A stretch of DNA of 11,638 nt, from contig PKXT01000149.1 of assembly GCA_003133505.1 (NCBI GenBank), positions 1 through 11,638 of the forward strand, read 5' to 3'. This DNA comes from Acidobacteriota bacterium (lineage in GTDB: Bacteria > Acidobacteriota > Terriglobia > Acidiferrales > UBA7541). This document shows, piece by piece, positions 1-8,395 of this stretch. The stretch's first letter is position 1. Every line of letters starts with the position of its first letter. The position numbers and the translations under genes were made by a program. A model generated the notes under the pieces. It saw only the letters and a list, made by a program, of their open reading frames with translations. It did not search any database and was not told the DNA's origin.

Positions 1-200
1 GGATTTTTGTCCTGGAAGCGCTTTCCGTGATCCTGCAGGTGGCGTCATTCAAGCTGACCGGCAAGCGAATTTTCCGAATGGCTCCGCTGCACCATCATTT
101 CGAGTTACTGGGGTGGAGCGAATCAAAAATCATTGTGCGGTTTTGGATCCTTGCTCTGGTCTTCGCATTGTTCTCACTGACGACGTTGAAATTAAGATGA
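1..200 (+). CDS. mraY: MraY, phospho-MurNAc-pentapeptide translocase (3' end only)
   Basis: This is the C-terminal fragment of MraY, the inner-membrane enzyme that joins phospho-MurNAc-pentapeptide to undecaprenyl phosphate to make lipid I. Reading from base 3, 65 residues remain before the TGA at 198-200. The fragment contains the family's C-terminal signature: a KLTGKRIFRMAPLHHHFE stretch followed by LLGWSESKIIVRFWI. The triple histidine belongs to the conserved cytoplasmic loop near the active site. A last hydrophobic helix (about IIVRFWILALVFALFSL) and a short basic tail follow, as in full-length MraY. Its stop codon overlaps the murD start in an ATGA arrangement, the expected mraY-murD junction of a dcw cluster. 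The 5' part lies outside the window. Identification is secure. Confidence 0.97.
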   Translation, partial: IFVLEALSVILQVASFKLTGKRIFRMAPLHHHFELLGWSESKIIVRFWILALVFALFSLTTLKLR

Positions 201-1690
201 AAGCGCAAGGTAATGAAGCTATCGTGGAAATTGTGGGACAAAACAGTCATGACAGGTATGTGAAACCGACTGTGGACCTTGCCGGACGGCGCATCCTGAT
301 TATTGGTCTGGCCCGAACCGGGTTCGCCACGGCGCAGTTTTGCGCGGCGCGAGGCGCTCAGGTTACCGTTGTTGAAGAGCGACATGAAAGCGACGTTGCC
401 TCCATTGCGCCTGGCCTTGACGCGCATGGTATCCCGGATTACGCACAGCACCTTCGCGCTCGCGGCGTTTCCGTCCAATGCGGCGGAAAGTTCACGGAGC
501 TATTCGCGGAAGCTAACCTCATTATTCCCAGCCCTGGGGTGCCAGCGAATTTACCTGAGATTACGCGCGCACGCGAGGCCGGCATCACTGTCTGGAGCGA
601 AATTGAGCTCGCCTGGCGATTTTTGCGAGGCCGCCTATTCGCCGTAACAGGATCGAATGGAAAGACCACAACAGTTTCGCTGCTGGGCCATATTCTTCGA
701 CAAGCCCAATTGCCCGCGCTCGTCGGCGGCAATATTGGAACGCCGCTCATCTCGCTTGTGGATGAGTCGTCCGACAACACCATTGCCGTCGCGGAAGCCA
801 GCACATTCCAACTTGAACTGACCGAGGCCTTTAGGCCAGACGTCGCCATTTTGCTGAATATCACTCCCGACCATCTGGATCGTCATGGCTCCTTCGAAGA
901 ATATTCCCGTCTTAAGCGCTGCATTTTCGCGAATCAACGCGAGACGGATGAAACCATTCTCAATGCGGACGATCCCGGCGGAGGGGAGGACCTCCCGGAG
1001 TGTCCCCGGATTGGGTGGTTTAGCCGCAAACACCCGGTGCTGCGTGGAGCGTATATTCGCAGCGGCGAGATTGTCTTGAGCGATAACGGAGTGGAGATGC
1101 CGCTAATGTCTCGCGAGGAAGTCCCGCTGCCCGGCGCTCATAATCTGGAAAACGTTCTTGCGGCATCCTTCGCCGCTCATCTTGCGGGAGTGGCGCCGGA
1201 TGCTATTGCTTCGGGAGTCCGCAGTTTTACCGCCGTCGAACACCGCCTGGAATTCGTCGCTGAAATTGGCGGTATACGTTTCTACAATGACTCCAAGGCC
1301 ACCAATGTGGATGCGGCGTTAAAGGCACTGGAGTCTTTCACGCAGCCCGTGCATATTATTCTTGGCGGCAAGGACAAGGGCGGCGATTTTATCGCCTTGC
1401 GAGCACCGCTATGCCGTCATGCGTGCCGTGCAATCCTGATTGGCAATGCTGCGGGGAAAATTGCTAGGCAAATTGACGGTGCCGTTTCTATTGAAATTGC
1501 CGGCACTCTTGATGCCGCTGTGACCCTGGCTTTCGCCGGCGCACATCCGGGCGAAATTATTCTGCTGGCCCCCGCTTGCGCCAGCTTCGACCAGTTTCAG
1601 AATTTCGAGCATCGCGGCAGGGTATTCAAGCAGCTTGTCGCCGGGTTGCATCAAAATCTCATGGCTGATTCTTTGGTCCGGAAAGGTTAG
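197..1690 (+). CDS. murD: MurD, UDP-MurNAc-L-alanine:D-glutamate ligase
   Basis: MurD is the cytoplasmic ATP-dependent ligase that adds D-glutamate to UDP-MurNAc-L-Ala. Visible motifs in order are the N-terminal Rossmann segment ILIIGLARTG, the ATP P-loop GSNGKTT (residues 152-158), NITPDHLDRH with the following RLK lysine region, FYNDSKATN, LGGKDKGGDF and LAPACASFDQF near the C terminus. All are typical of MurD rather than MurC, MurE or MurF. I chose ATG 197 because it overlaps the mraY stop as ATGA, giving 497 residues. The frame is open further upstream to an ATG at 113, but that would overlap mraY by 88 bases. With ATG 197 about 30 residues precede the usual start of the Rossmann fold, so in-frame GTG codons at 224, 233, 260 or 272 are alternatives. 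The family is usually about 440-470 residues long. ftsW follows after 3 bases. Confidence 0.95.
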   Translation: MKAQGNEAIVEIVGQNSHDRYVKPTVDLAGRRILIIGLARTGFATAQFCAARGAQVTVVEERHESDVASIAPGLDAHGIPDYAQHLRARGVSVQCGGKFTELFAEANLIIPSPGVPANLPEITRAREAGITVWSEIELAWRFLRGRLFAVTGSNGKTTTVSLLGHILRQAQLPALVGGNIGTPLISLVDESSDNTIAVAEASTFQLELTEAFRPDVAILLNITPDHLDRHGSFEEYSRLKRCIFANQRETDETILNADDPGGGEDLPECPRIGWFSRKHPVLRGAYIRSGEIVLSDNGVEMPLMSREEVPLPGAHNLENVLAASFAAHLAGVAPDAIASGVRSFTAVEHRLEFVAEIGGIRFYNDSKATNVDAALKALESFTQPVHIILGGKDKGGDFIALRAPLCRHACRAILIGNAAGKIARQIDGAVSIEIAGTLDAAVTLAFAGAHPGEIILLAPACASFDQFQNFEHRGRVFKQLVAGLHQNLMADSLVRKG

Positions 1691-1693
1691 GTT

Positions 1694-2797
1694 ATGCCCC
1701 GCAGCCTTCAATACGACCGTCAACTTTTCGGTGTCACACTGACCCTTTGCTTTATCGGCGCTGTGATGGTCTTCAGCGCCTCGGCGGTGATGTCCCGCGA
1801 CACCTACGGAAGCCCCTACATCTTTCTGATTCGCCAACTGATCTTTCTTATTCTGGGCATTGTGGGAATGTTCGCTCTGATGAACCTGGATTATCGCCGT
1901 CTCCGCCAGCCGAAGATGGCTCTTACCGCGCTCTCCTTTACGATTTTGCTGCTGCTCCTAGTTTTTCTATTTGACCGATCCCACGCTACGCACCGCTGGA
2001 TCCGCATTGGTCCGGCGGGTATTCAGCCTTCGGAATTCGCAAAGCTTACGGTGATCCTTTATCTGGCCTGGTTCCTGGAATCGCGGAGCCTCATGCCGAA
2101 TTTCGATGTCAATGATTGGCGCCGCACGCTCGCGCCTGCGATGGGCCCGGTCCTGCTGATGGCCGGGTTGGTGCTCATAGAACCCGACATGGGCACCGCC
2201 GCAATGATCATGATCGTGGCTGTCGCCATGCTTTTTATGATGGGTTTTTCGCTTCGTTGGCTCGGCGCCGCGGCATTGCTGGCCATTCCGGCAGTATATT
2301 TGGCGATCGTTCGCGTGCCGTACCGCTATGAGCGCATGAAGGCTTTTTTGACTCCCGGCAGCGATCCACAAGGCCACGGATTCCAGCTTGTGCAGTCATT
2401 GATCGCGGTCGGTTCCGGCGGTCTGCACGGCGTAGGCCTGATGGAAAGTCGCCAAAAACTCTTTTATTTGCCAGAGGCCCATACTGATTTCATATTTGCG
2501 GTACTGTGTGAGGAGTTTGGATTCATCGGAGGATTCATCATTGTTGCGCTCTTTGCCTGGTACGCGTGGCGGGGACTACGGGCGGCCTGGCGCGCACCTG
2601 ACCATTTCGGGCGCTTGCTGGCCCTTGGAATTACAGTCCTCGTCGCCGGTCAAGCACTGATTAATTTGAGCGTTGTCATTGGACTGATGCCCACCAAGGG
2701 CATTCCTTTGCCCTTTGTGAGTTACGGGGGATCGAGCCTACTGGTCATGCTTCTTGCCACCGGCGTGCTGCTTAATATCAGCCAGCATGCGGACTGA
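1694..2797 (+). CDS. ftsW: FtsW, SEDS-family peptidoglycan glycosyltransferase of the septum
   Basis: This is a polytopic membrane protein of 367 residues with about ten hydrophobic segments, the SEDS (shape, elongation, division, sporulation) fold. Motifs are RWIRIGPAGIQPSEFAKL in the first third, LIEPDMGTA in the middle, and PEAHTDFIFA, whose aspartate (D265) matches the residue needed for lipid II polymerisation in the family. GLMPTKGIPLPFVSYGGSS (SYGGSS at 343-348) lies near the end. SEDS proteins polymerise glycan strands together with a class B penicillin-binding protein, here presumably an FtsI encoded upstream. Sequence alone does not cleanly separate FtsW from RodA. The position between murD and murG in a dcw cluster is what makes it FtsW. 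The start ATG is 3 bases after the murD stop, with a GGAAAGG ribosome-binding site inside the murD end. Confidence 0.94.
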   Translation: MPRSLQYDRQLFGVTLTLCFIGAVMVFSASAVMSRDTYGSPYIFLIRQLIFLILGIVGMFALMNLDYRRLRQPKMALTALSFTILLLLLVFLFDRSHATHRWIRIGPAGIQPSEFAKLTVILYLAWFLESRSLMPNFDVNDWRRTLAPAMGPVLLMAGLVLIEPDMGTAAMIMIVAVAMLFMMGFSLRWLGAAALLAIPAVYLAIVRVPYRYERMKAFLTPGSDPQGHGFQLVQSLIAVGSGGLHGVGLMESRQKLFYLPEAHTDFIFAVLCEEFGFIGGFIIVALFAWYAWRGLRAAWRAPDHFGRLLALGITVLVAGQALINLSVVIGLMPTKGIPLPFVSYGGSSLLVMLLATGVLLNISQHAD

Positions 2798-2809
2798 AGC
2801 AGAACGTTT

Positions 2810-3892
2810 ATGAAGCTTTTGATCGCCGCGGGTGGGACCGGTGGACATGTATTTCCGGCACTGGAAGTAGCCCGCGCCTGGGAACAGTTGGGTTCCCAGC
2901 GGGGCGAGACCTATAGCGTCGTATTTGTCGGCACAGCTCGAGGGCTCGAAACCCGGTTGGTTCCTGAAGCGGGATACCCGCTGGCATTAATTCGCGCCGC
3001 CGGTTTGAAGGGTATTGGCGGATTGCGATTTGTGCGCAACGCGGCCATACTGCCCCTTGGCTTCTGGGATTCCGCAGCAATCTTGAGCAAGCATCGGCCT
3101 GACGTGGCCTTAGGTATAGGGGGATATGCCTCTGGCCCCATCATGCTTACAGCCGTCCTGCAAGGACTTCCGACCGCTGTTTTTGAGCCGAACTTCGATC
3201 CCGGGTTTACGAATCGCGTCCTAGGAGGGATGGTGACGCGAGTGGCCACCGCATTCCCCTCCACCGCGGACCGATGGGGATCACGCGCCGTCGTCACCGG
3301 ATGCCCGGTACGCCAGGAGTTTTTTCAAATCGCGCTCCGGGATCACCAATCTCCATTTCGGATACTTATTACGGGTGGAAGTCAGGGGGCTGAACCTATT
3401 AACCGGGCGCTCGTGGCGGCATTGCCTCTGTTAAAATCGCGTCAGGATGATCTTTTTTTCGTGCATCAAACGGGCGAATATGGCTATAATTCCGTCCGCA
3501 TCGCTTATGCGCAATCTGAATTTCAGGCGGATATCGTACCCTTCATTAATGACATGGCGGAGCAATTCGCCCGGGCAGACCTTATTATCTGCCGCGCGGG
3601 CGCCATCACCGCGGCCGAAGTGGCCGCGGCTGGCCGGGCCGCCATCTTTATCCCGTTCGGGGCCGCCGCGGACGCTCATCAGTTGGGAAACGCCCAATGG
3701 CTTCATGGTTGTGGCGCGGGTCGCGTTATCAGGCAGGAACATCTAACTCCGGAACGGCTGGTGGGGGATATATTTTCTCTGCTTGACTGTCCCGCCGAGA
3801 TGCGCGATATGGAGCAGCGCGTACACGCTCTAGCCCGCCCGCGGGCGGCAGTTAATTTAGCAGAATTATTGGCAGGCATTGCGGCCCTATGA
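2810..3892 (+). CDS. murG: MurG, lipid I GlcNAc transferase
   Basis: MurG is a GT-B fold glycosyltransferase (GT28) at the cytoplasmic face of the membrane. It transfers GlcNAc from UDP-GlcNAc to lipid I to give lipid II. The N-terminal glycine-rich loop AAGGTGGH (residues 6-13) is intact, followed by GTARGLETRLVP, the GIGGYASGP loop, and the C-domain motifs ITGGSQGA and CRAGAITAAE (C261 onward) leading to a DAHQLGNA donor-site segment. The loop usually written HEQN-x-x-PG-x-TNR reads F-E-P-N-F-D-P-G-F-T-N-R (F125 on), so the histidine and glutamine are replaced. At 360 residues its length is normal. It starts 12 bases after ftsW without a clear Shine-Dalgarno, so it may rely on re-initiation. 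Its stop overlaps the murC start as ATGA. Confidence 0.95.
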   Translation: MKLLIAAGGTGGHVFPALEVARAWEQLGSQRGETYSVVFVGTARGLETRLVPEAGYPLALIRAAGLKGIGGLRFVRNAAILPLGFWDSAAILSKHRPDVALGIGGYASGPIMLTAVLQGLPTAVFEPNFDPGFTNRVLGGMVTRVATAFPSTADRWGSRAVVTGCPVRQEFFQIALRDHQSPFRILITGGSQGAEPINRALVAALPLLKSRQDDLFFVHQTGEYGYNSVRIAYAQSEFQADIVPFINDMAEQFARADLIICRAGAITAAEVAAAGRAAIFIPFGAAADAHQLGNAQWLHGCGAGRVIRQEHLTPERLVGDIFSLLDCPAEMRDMEQRVHALARPRAAVNLAELLAGIAAL

Positions 3893-5295
3893 ATCTCTCC
3901 TTCCGTAATTTCCAACGAGTGCATTTAATTGGCATTGGCGGTACAGGTATGAGCGGGATAGCGGAGGTGCTTATCTCTCTCGGCTATTCGGTTTCGGGAT
4001 CGGATGTAAAAACTAACCCTAATGTGCAGCGCCTTCGCGGGTTGGGAGCCACAATTTACGGCGGCCATTCCGAAGAACACGTCCGTGGGTCTCATGTTGT
4101 GGTGGTTTCTTCGGCGATTGATCCCGGGAATCCGGAAATTGTTGAAGGCCGCCGCCTGAAAATTCCGATTATTCCGCGCGCTGAAATGCTGGCGGAATTA
4201 ATGCGGCTGAAATGCGGGATTGCGGTGGCTGGCGCGCACGGCAAGACGACCACGACATCACTGATTGCGTCCGTGCTCGGCGCCGCGGATTTGGATCCCA
4301 CCTTCGTGGTGGGAGGACGGCTAAACCATGCGGGGACCGGGGGCAAACTTGGCCAAAGCGAATACATGGTGGTGGAAGCGGATGAGAGCGACCGATCATT
4401 CCTGCTGCTGAGTCCTGTAATCGCCGTCGTCACCACAATTGACCGGGAGCATCTCGACACGTACAAGGACCTTGAGGAAATTCAGCGGACTTTTGTTGAA
4501 TTCGTGAATCGAGTTCCGTTTTATGGCGCGGTGATTCTATGCGTGGACGAACCTAACGTCCAGGCCATTATTTCTCGTGTGAAACGAACGGTGGTTACTT
4601 ATGGTCTTTCGCCCCAAGCCAACCTGCGGGTTGTGGATGTCCAGCCGCGCGGGTTCGGCAGCGCATTCCGCCTGATTTACCAGGGCGAAGACATCGGGTT
4701 GTTTCGGATACCGACTCCACCGGGAGAACACAATGTTCGCAATGCCGCGGCTGCAATTGCTGTGGGACTGCATTTGAATCTGCCGGTGGATTTGATCCGG
4801 ACGGGCCTAGAGCAATTTGGCGGCGTTGGCCGCCGTTTCGATGTAAAGGGTACGTATGGCGGTGTAACGCTGATTGACGATTATGCCCACCATCCAGCTG
4901 AGATTCGCTCCACGCTTGAGGCCGCTCGCCATTGCGGGTTTAAACGACTACTGGTGCTTTTTCAACCCCATCGTTATTCGCGGACCAAGGCTCTCTGGGA
5001 CGATTTTTGCCACGCTTTCAATCAAGCAGATATTCTGGTAATTACGGATATCTATTCCGCGGGAGAAAAACCTTTGTGCTGCGTGACTGGCGCTCGTTTA
5101 GCCGCATCCATCCTTGACGGCGGACAGCAGCACACGATCTATATGCAAAGCATGCAAGAGGCTATTGAAGAGTTGTATCGCATGGCCTGCCCCGGCGACG
5201 CGGTAATGGCGCTCGGCGCGGGAAGCGTGGGTCGCGCGCTTGAACAACTAGCATTGCTCCTTGGATCCAAGGTTCCCAAGGCCCATGCGAGTTAG
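3889..5295 (+). CDS. murC: MurC, UDP-N-acetylmuramate:L-alanine ligase
   Basis: MurC is the first Mur ligase and adds L-alanine to UDP-MurNAc using ATP in the cytoplasm. Its 468 residues are full length. Motifs in order are VHLIGIGGTGMSGIAEVL (residues 11-28), typical of the MurC UDP-MurNAc-binding domain, the P-loop GAHGKTTT (115-122), VVEADESDRSF, TTIDREHLD, GEHNVRNAAAAIAV, IDDYAHHPAEIRSTL, FQPHRYSRTKAL and MALGAGSVG near the end. DDYAHHP and FQPHRYSR are diagnostic of MurC. The ATG overlaps the murG stop (ATGA), implying translational coupling. The 3' end overlaps murB by 11 bases if murB starts at ATG 5285. No truncation or missing catalytic residue is visible. Confidence 0.97.
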   Translation: MNLSFRNFQRVHLIGIGGTGMSGIAEVLISLGYSVSGSDVKTNPNVQRLRGLGATIYGGHSEEHVRGSHVVVVSSAIDPGNPEIVEGRRLKIPIIPRAEMLAELMRLKCGIAVAGAHGKTTTTSLIASVLGAADLDPTFVVGGRLNHAGTGGKLGQSEYMVVEADESDRSFLLLSPVIAVVTTIDREHLDTYKDLEEIQRTFVEFVNRVPFYGAVILCVDEPNVQAIISRVKRTVVTYGLSPQANLRVVDVQPRGFGSAFRLIYQGEDIGLFRIPTPPGEHNVRNAAAAIAVGLHLNLPVDLIRTGLEQFGGVGRRFDVKGTYGGVTLIDDYAHHPAEIRSTLEAARHCGFKRLLVLFQPHRYSRTKALWDDFCHAFNQADILVITDIYSAGEKPLCCVTGARLAASILDGGQQHTIYMQSMQEAIEELYRMACPGDAVMALGAGSVGRALEQLALLLGSKVPKAHAS

Positions 5296-6193
5296 TCCTT
5301 TGCCAATCGGGGATATTCTCCGCGACCTCGGAGCGGAGTTGCATCCTGATTCCTTGCTTGCGGAATCTACCTCCTTGGGAATTGGAGGCTACACCGACCG
5401 GATCGTCATTCGGCGTTGCGACGGCCTTCCTGAAATTATCAGGCTGCTGGACGATTCCGGAATTCCGCACCGCTTTCTCGGTGGTGGGACGAATCTGCTG
5501 GTTGCCGATGGTGAACTGCCCTGGGTGGTGTTGCAGCTTCCTTCTATTAGAGGCGGAGTCGAGATCGCCGACAATATCGCCACTGTGGATGCCGCAGCGG
5601 ATTTGGGGGGCATGGTCACATTTTGCGCGCGTCATAACTTGGGCGGAATGGAAGGCCTTATCGGTGTGCCCGGAAGCGTTGGAGGGGCCTTGCGCATGAA
5701 CGCAGGCGCCTATGGAACGCAAATCGGCGCTTACGTTCGGGAAGTCCGGCTTTTTCGCCGTTCCACTGGTGCGCTGGAAACACTGCGCGGATGCGATATC
5801 CGTTTCGACTATCGTCATACTTCTTTTGGGCTGGATGATGTTTTTCTTTCCGTAAAACTGGAATTGCCTTTACGGCCTTACCGCGAAATTGTTAAGGCCA
5901 TTGGTATATGCAACCAGAAACGACGCGCCAGTCAGCCCCTAAACCAAAAAAGCGCGGGATGCATTTTTAAAAATCCTCCAGGGAGTTCAACTGGGCGCAT
6001 CTTGGACGAACTGGGCCTAAAGGGTTTTCGCGTGGGCGATGCAATGGTGAGTGATCGCCACGCCAATTTCTTTGTCAACACGGGGCACGCCTCGTGCGCA
6101 GATATGTTGGCTCTCATCGAAACCGTCCGAGATCGCGTCTTCGCCGCCCACGGCCTCGAGCTTGAAAGGGAAGTGATATTCTGGGAAAACTGA
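5285..6193 (+). CDS. murB: MurB, UDP-N-acetylenolpyruvoylglucosamine reductase
   Basis: MurB is the FAD- and NADPH-dependent enzyme that reduces UDP-GlcNAc-enolpyruvate to UDP-MurNAc, supplying MurC. The FAD-binding domain shows STSLGIGG near the N terminus, LGGGTNLLV (GGGTNLL at 66-72) and GVPGSVGGALRMNAGAYG (127-144). The substrate domain has FDYRHTSF and SAGCIFKNPPG, where Cys226 occupies the position of the catalytic serine proton donor of E. coli MurB. A glutamate near the C terminus (LEREVIFWE) fits the second acid residue. The length of 302 residues matches the shorter type II enzymes. I chose ATG 5285, which overlaps murC by 11 bases. An in-frame TTG at 5261 would add eight residues and a 35-base overlap. 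ftsQ follows directly with no ddl gene between. Confidence 0.95.
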   Translation: MRVSPLPIGDILRDLGAELHPDSLLAESTSLGIGGYTDRIVIRRCDGLPEIIRLLDDSGIPHRFLGGGTNLLVADGELPWVVLQLPSIRGGVEIADNIATVDAAADLGGMVTFCARHNLGGMEGLIGVPGSVGGALRMNAGAYGTQIGAYVREVRLFRRSTGALETLRGCDIRFDYRHTSFGLDDVFLSVKLELPLRPYREIVKAIGICNQKRRASQPLNQKSAGCIFKNPPGSSTGRILDELGLKGFRVGDAMVSDRHANFFVNTGHASCADMLALIETVRDRVFAAHGLELEREVIFWEN

Positions 6194-6228
6194 AGGACAT
6201 TGAGGCTGGCGCGCTCCCTCCCGGTGTA

Positions 6229-7131
6229 GTGGACGACGAAGAACCTCGCTACCTGCGCCGGCAGAAGCCGGTCGAAATTAAACGCCGAAAATTCGGCCGC
6301 CGCGAGTGGCGCGGCTATTTTCGCGGCCTGGTGATCGCCATGGCCTGGTCGGCCGCCGCGATAATCCTGGCTTTCAGCATCCATTTCGCATTTTTCTCGC
6401 CGCGTTTCTTGTTGCTGCACCCTTCGCAAATCGTCGTTACCGGCAATCATTTCGTTTCCACCGGAAGTATTTTGGAGGTCTTCGCCGGAGACCGTGACCG
6501 GAGCATTCTGCGGATTCCGCTGGGCCAACGCCGTCTTGAAATTGAACAGATTCCCTGGATTCAACAGGCTATCGTCCACCGCACTCTTCCTGATCGCCTA
6601 TCCGTCGCGGTTCGCGAACGTGCTCCCGTCGCATGGCTTCGCCTTGGTGCGGCGCTGTTCCTTGTGGATGCGGACGGAGCCATTCTCGAACGACCCGGGC
6701 AAGGCACATTCTATTTTCCAGTGGTCACTGGCATTTCGTCGGAGATGCCGCAGGCGGATCGTAGCCAGCGCATTCACATGCTCTTGAATTTCCTGCGGCA
6801 AATTGATTTGGTGCGGGCCGGCTCCAGCGATGTCGTCAGTGAGGTGGATCTTTCTGATTCAGCGGATGTGCGCGCCACATTCGCGCGCTTGGAGGATATA
6901 GATCATGGAGCCGCTACGGATTCGGGCCAAGCAGGAGCCGTCGTGGTAGAGTTCGGAGATCGCGATTTTCAGGATAAATTTCGTACGTTGCTGGAAAACG
7001 CCGGGCAGTGGCGAGCCACGGTAGGCCGCATCGAGGCGGTGGATATGCGTTTTGGAAAGGAAGCTGTGGTTAATCCTCAATCCGTGGGGGCGTCATCCGC
7101 CGGCGCAATGCAGGCTCCGCAAGGTCCGTGA
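6229..7131 (+). CDS. ftsQ: FtsQ/DivIB-type cell division protein
   Basis: This is a single-pass, N-in membrane protein of the divisome that links early and late division proteins (partners FtsB and FtsL). Residues 1 to about 33 are highly basic (RRQKPVEIKRRKFGRR), then comes a transmembrane helix at about 34-58. A POTRA domain follows (about 65-135), with IVVTGNHFVSTGSILEVF and IPWIQQAIVHRTLPDRLSVAVRERAPVAW split around it. A beta domain follows (FLVDADGAILERP, FPVVTG), which is typical of FtsQ. The 300-residue length is normal. GTG 6229 is the first ATG, GTG or TTG after the in-frame stop at 6163-6165, but no good Shine-Dalgarno precedes it, so the start is not certain. The location between murB and ftsA supports the call. 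POTRA proteins diverge quickly, so context carries much of the weight. Confidence 0.9.
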   Translation: MDDEEPRYLRRQKPVEIKRRKFGRREWRGYFRGLVIAMAWSAAAIILAFSIHFAFFSPRFLLLHPSQIVVTGNHFVSTGSILEVFAGDRDRSILRIPLGQRRLEIEQIPWIQQAIVHRTLPDRLSVAVRERAPVAWLRLGAALFLVDADGAILERPGQGTFYFPVVTGISSEMPQADRSQRIHMLLNFLRQIDLVRAGSSDVVSEVDLSDSADVRATFARLEDIDHGAATDSGQAGAVVVEFGDRDFQDKFRTLLENAGQWRATVGRIEAVDMRFGKEAVVNPQSVGASSAGAMQAPQGP

Positions 7132-7170
7132 TTGGTATATAGGGTGTGCGCTTTAGGGTTTAGTAATCTT

Positions 7171-7176
7171 AAGGAG
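7171..7176 (+). promoter_or_regulatory. Shine-Dalgarno that fixes the TTG start of ftsA
   Basis: AAGGAG stands ten bases upstream of TTG 7187. No ATG or GTG lies in frame near the conserved N terminus, so this site decides the rare start codon. Confidence 0.75.
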
Positions 7177-7186
7177 AACCAGTTTT

Positions 7187-8395
7187 TTGGGCCGCAAGGA
7201 TCGTTTCATCGCCGCGCTGGATATTGGAACCACCAAGACTTGCGCCATCATTGCCGACCCTGGAGAAACCGGGTTGCGATTCCTTGGCCACGGTTCCACG
7301 GATTCTCATGGCGGGCGCCGCGGCCAAATTGTTAATCTCGATTCCGCTGTCGCCTCCATTCGACAAGCCATAGAAGCTGCTGAGAGCGAAGCCGGTTCAC
7401 CGATTGAATCCGCTGTGATTGGTGTAGCGGGCAGCCATATTCGCGGACTCAACAGCCGGGGGGGAATTTCCCTGGGCCGCCGTCCTCGCGACGTTCGCCG
7501 CGAGGATGTTCGTGAAGCCGTGCAAGCCGCCCGCGGCATTACCCTCCCGAGCGGACGGGAAATTCTTCACGTTCTTCCACAAGAATTTGTACTCGATGCC
7601 CAGGATGGCATCCGAGATCCGATCGGTATGGTCGGTCAACGCCTGGAAGCGGATGTCCACATTGTCACTTCGTCAGCCACCGCTGTTCAAAACGTGATTA
7701 CCGCCGTCAATCGAGCAGGAGTGACTGTAAGCGATACTGTCCTCGAGCCTCTTGCCGCAGCCGAAGCCTGCCTCACGGATGATGAACGCGAGTTGGGCTG
7801 TTGTTTGGTGGACCTTGGCGGAGGAACGACGGAAATTATCGTCTTTAGCGGAGGTGTCGTGCGCCACACGGCGGCGTTTCCCGTAGGTGGGGATCACTTC
7901 ACAAACGATCTTGCCGTTGGACTGCGCACCCCCATTCCCGAGGCGCAACGTGTCAAGTGCGAGCACGCCTCCGCTTGGAAAGGCACGTTCCCCGACGGAA
8001 CGGAAATTGAAGTGGGCAGTGTGGGAGATCGCCCCCCACGCACAGTCCTTTCCCGCAGCATCGCTGAAATCACTCAGGCTCGCGGGCAGGAACTATTGGT
8101 GCTGATTCGCGATGACCTCCAGCGAGGTGGATTGGACGCCCAGATTCCCGCCGGATTCGTTTTCACCGGCGGCGCAGCGCGCTTGCGAGGGTTTCTGGAA
8201 TTAGCCGAGCAGACTTTTTTGCTGCCGGTGCGCATGGCCGGCCCGCGACCTTTGCCATCCATGCCCGACGACTTAGCCGAACCGGAATTTTCCGCCGCAG
8301 TGGGATTAATTCTTTATGGGGTGCGGATGCGGCTGAGCGGTGGCCAGGATGGCAATGCGCGGGGCGGATGGTGGAGCAGAATTTTTGGTTCGTAA
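7187..8395 (+). CDS. ftsA: FtsA, actin-like membrane tether of FtsZ
   Basis: FtsA is an actin/Hsp70-fold ATPase that anchors FtsZ filaments to the membrane and recruits late division proteins. The phosphate-1 loop LDIGTTKT (D12 on) and phosphate-2 loop DLGGGTTE (209-216) are intact. The adenosine motif FTGGAARLRGF (326 on) is also intact. Subdomain 1C is present (HVLPQEFVLD, then PIGMVGQRLEADVHIVT). The 402 residues end in GGWWSRIFGS, an amphipathic, tryptophan-rich tail that probably serves as the membrane-targeting segment. It is shorter than the E. coli helix. The start is TTG, supported by AAGGAG ten bases upstream and by the fit of GRKDRFIAALDIGTTK to the family N terminus. The gene lies 55 bases after ftsQ and 89 before ftsZ. 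MreB or PilM are excluded by subdomain 1C and context. Confidence 0.95.
   Translation: MGRKDRFIAALDIGTTKTCAIIADPGETGLRFLGHGSTDSHGGRRGQIVNLDSAVASIRQAIEAAESEAGSPIESAVIGVAGSHIRGLNSRGGISLGRRPRDVRREDVREAVQAARGITLPSGREILHVLPQEFVLDAQDGIRDPIGMVGQRLEADVHIVTSSATAVQNVITAVNRAGVTVSDTVLEPLAAAEACLTDDERELGCCLVDLGGGTTEIIVFSGGVVRHTAAFPVGGDHFTNDLAVGLRTPIPEAQRVKCEHASAWKGTFPDGTEIEVGSVGDRPPRTVLSRSIAEITQARGQELLVLIRDDLQRGGLDAQIPAGFVFTGGAARLRGFLELAEQTFLLPVRMAGPRPLPSMPDDLAEPEFSAAVGLILYGVRMRLSGGQDGNARGGWWSRIFGS

Noticed and set aside
113..196. Upstream extension of murD to ATG 113
   Set aside because: It would overlap the conserved end of mraY by 88 bases and adds sequence that is just mraY read out of frame.
5162..5818. 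218-residue minus-strand frame across the murC/murB junction
   Set aside because: It covers two well-supported genes on the other strand and its translation has no family motif or ribosome-binding site.
7132..7186. Promoter for ftsA in the ftsQ-ftsA gap
   Set aside because: TTGGTA and TAGTAA resemble -35 and -10 hexamers but are 23 bases apart, outside the usual spacing.
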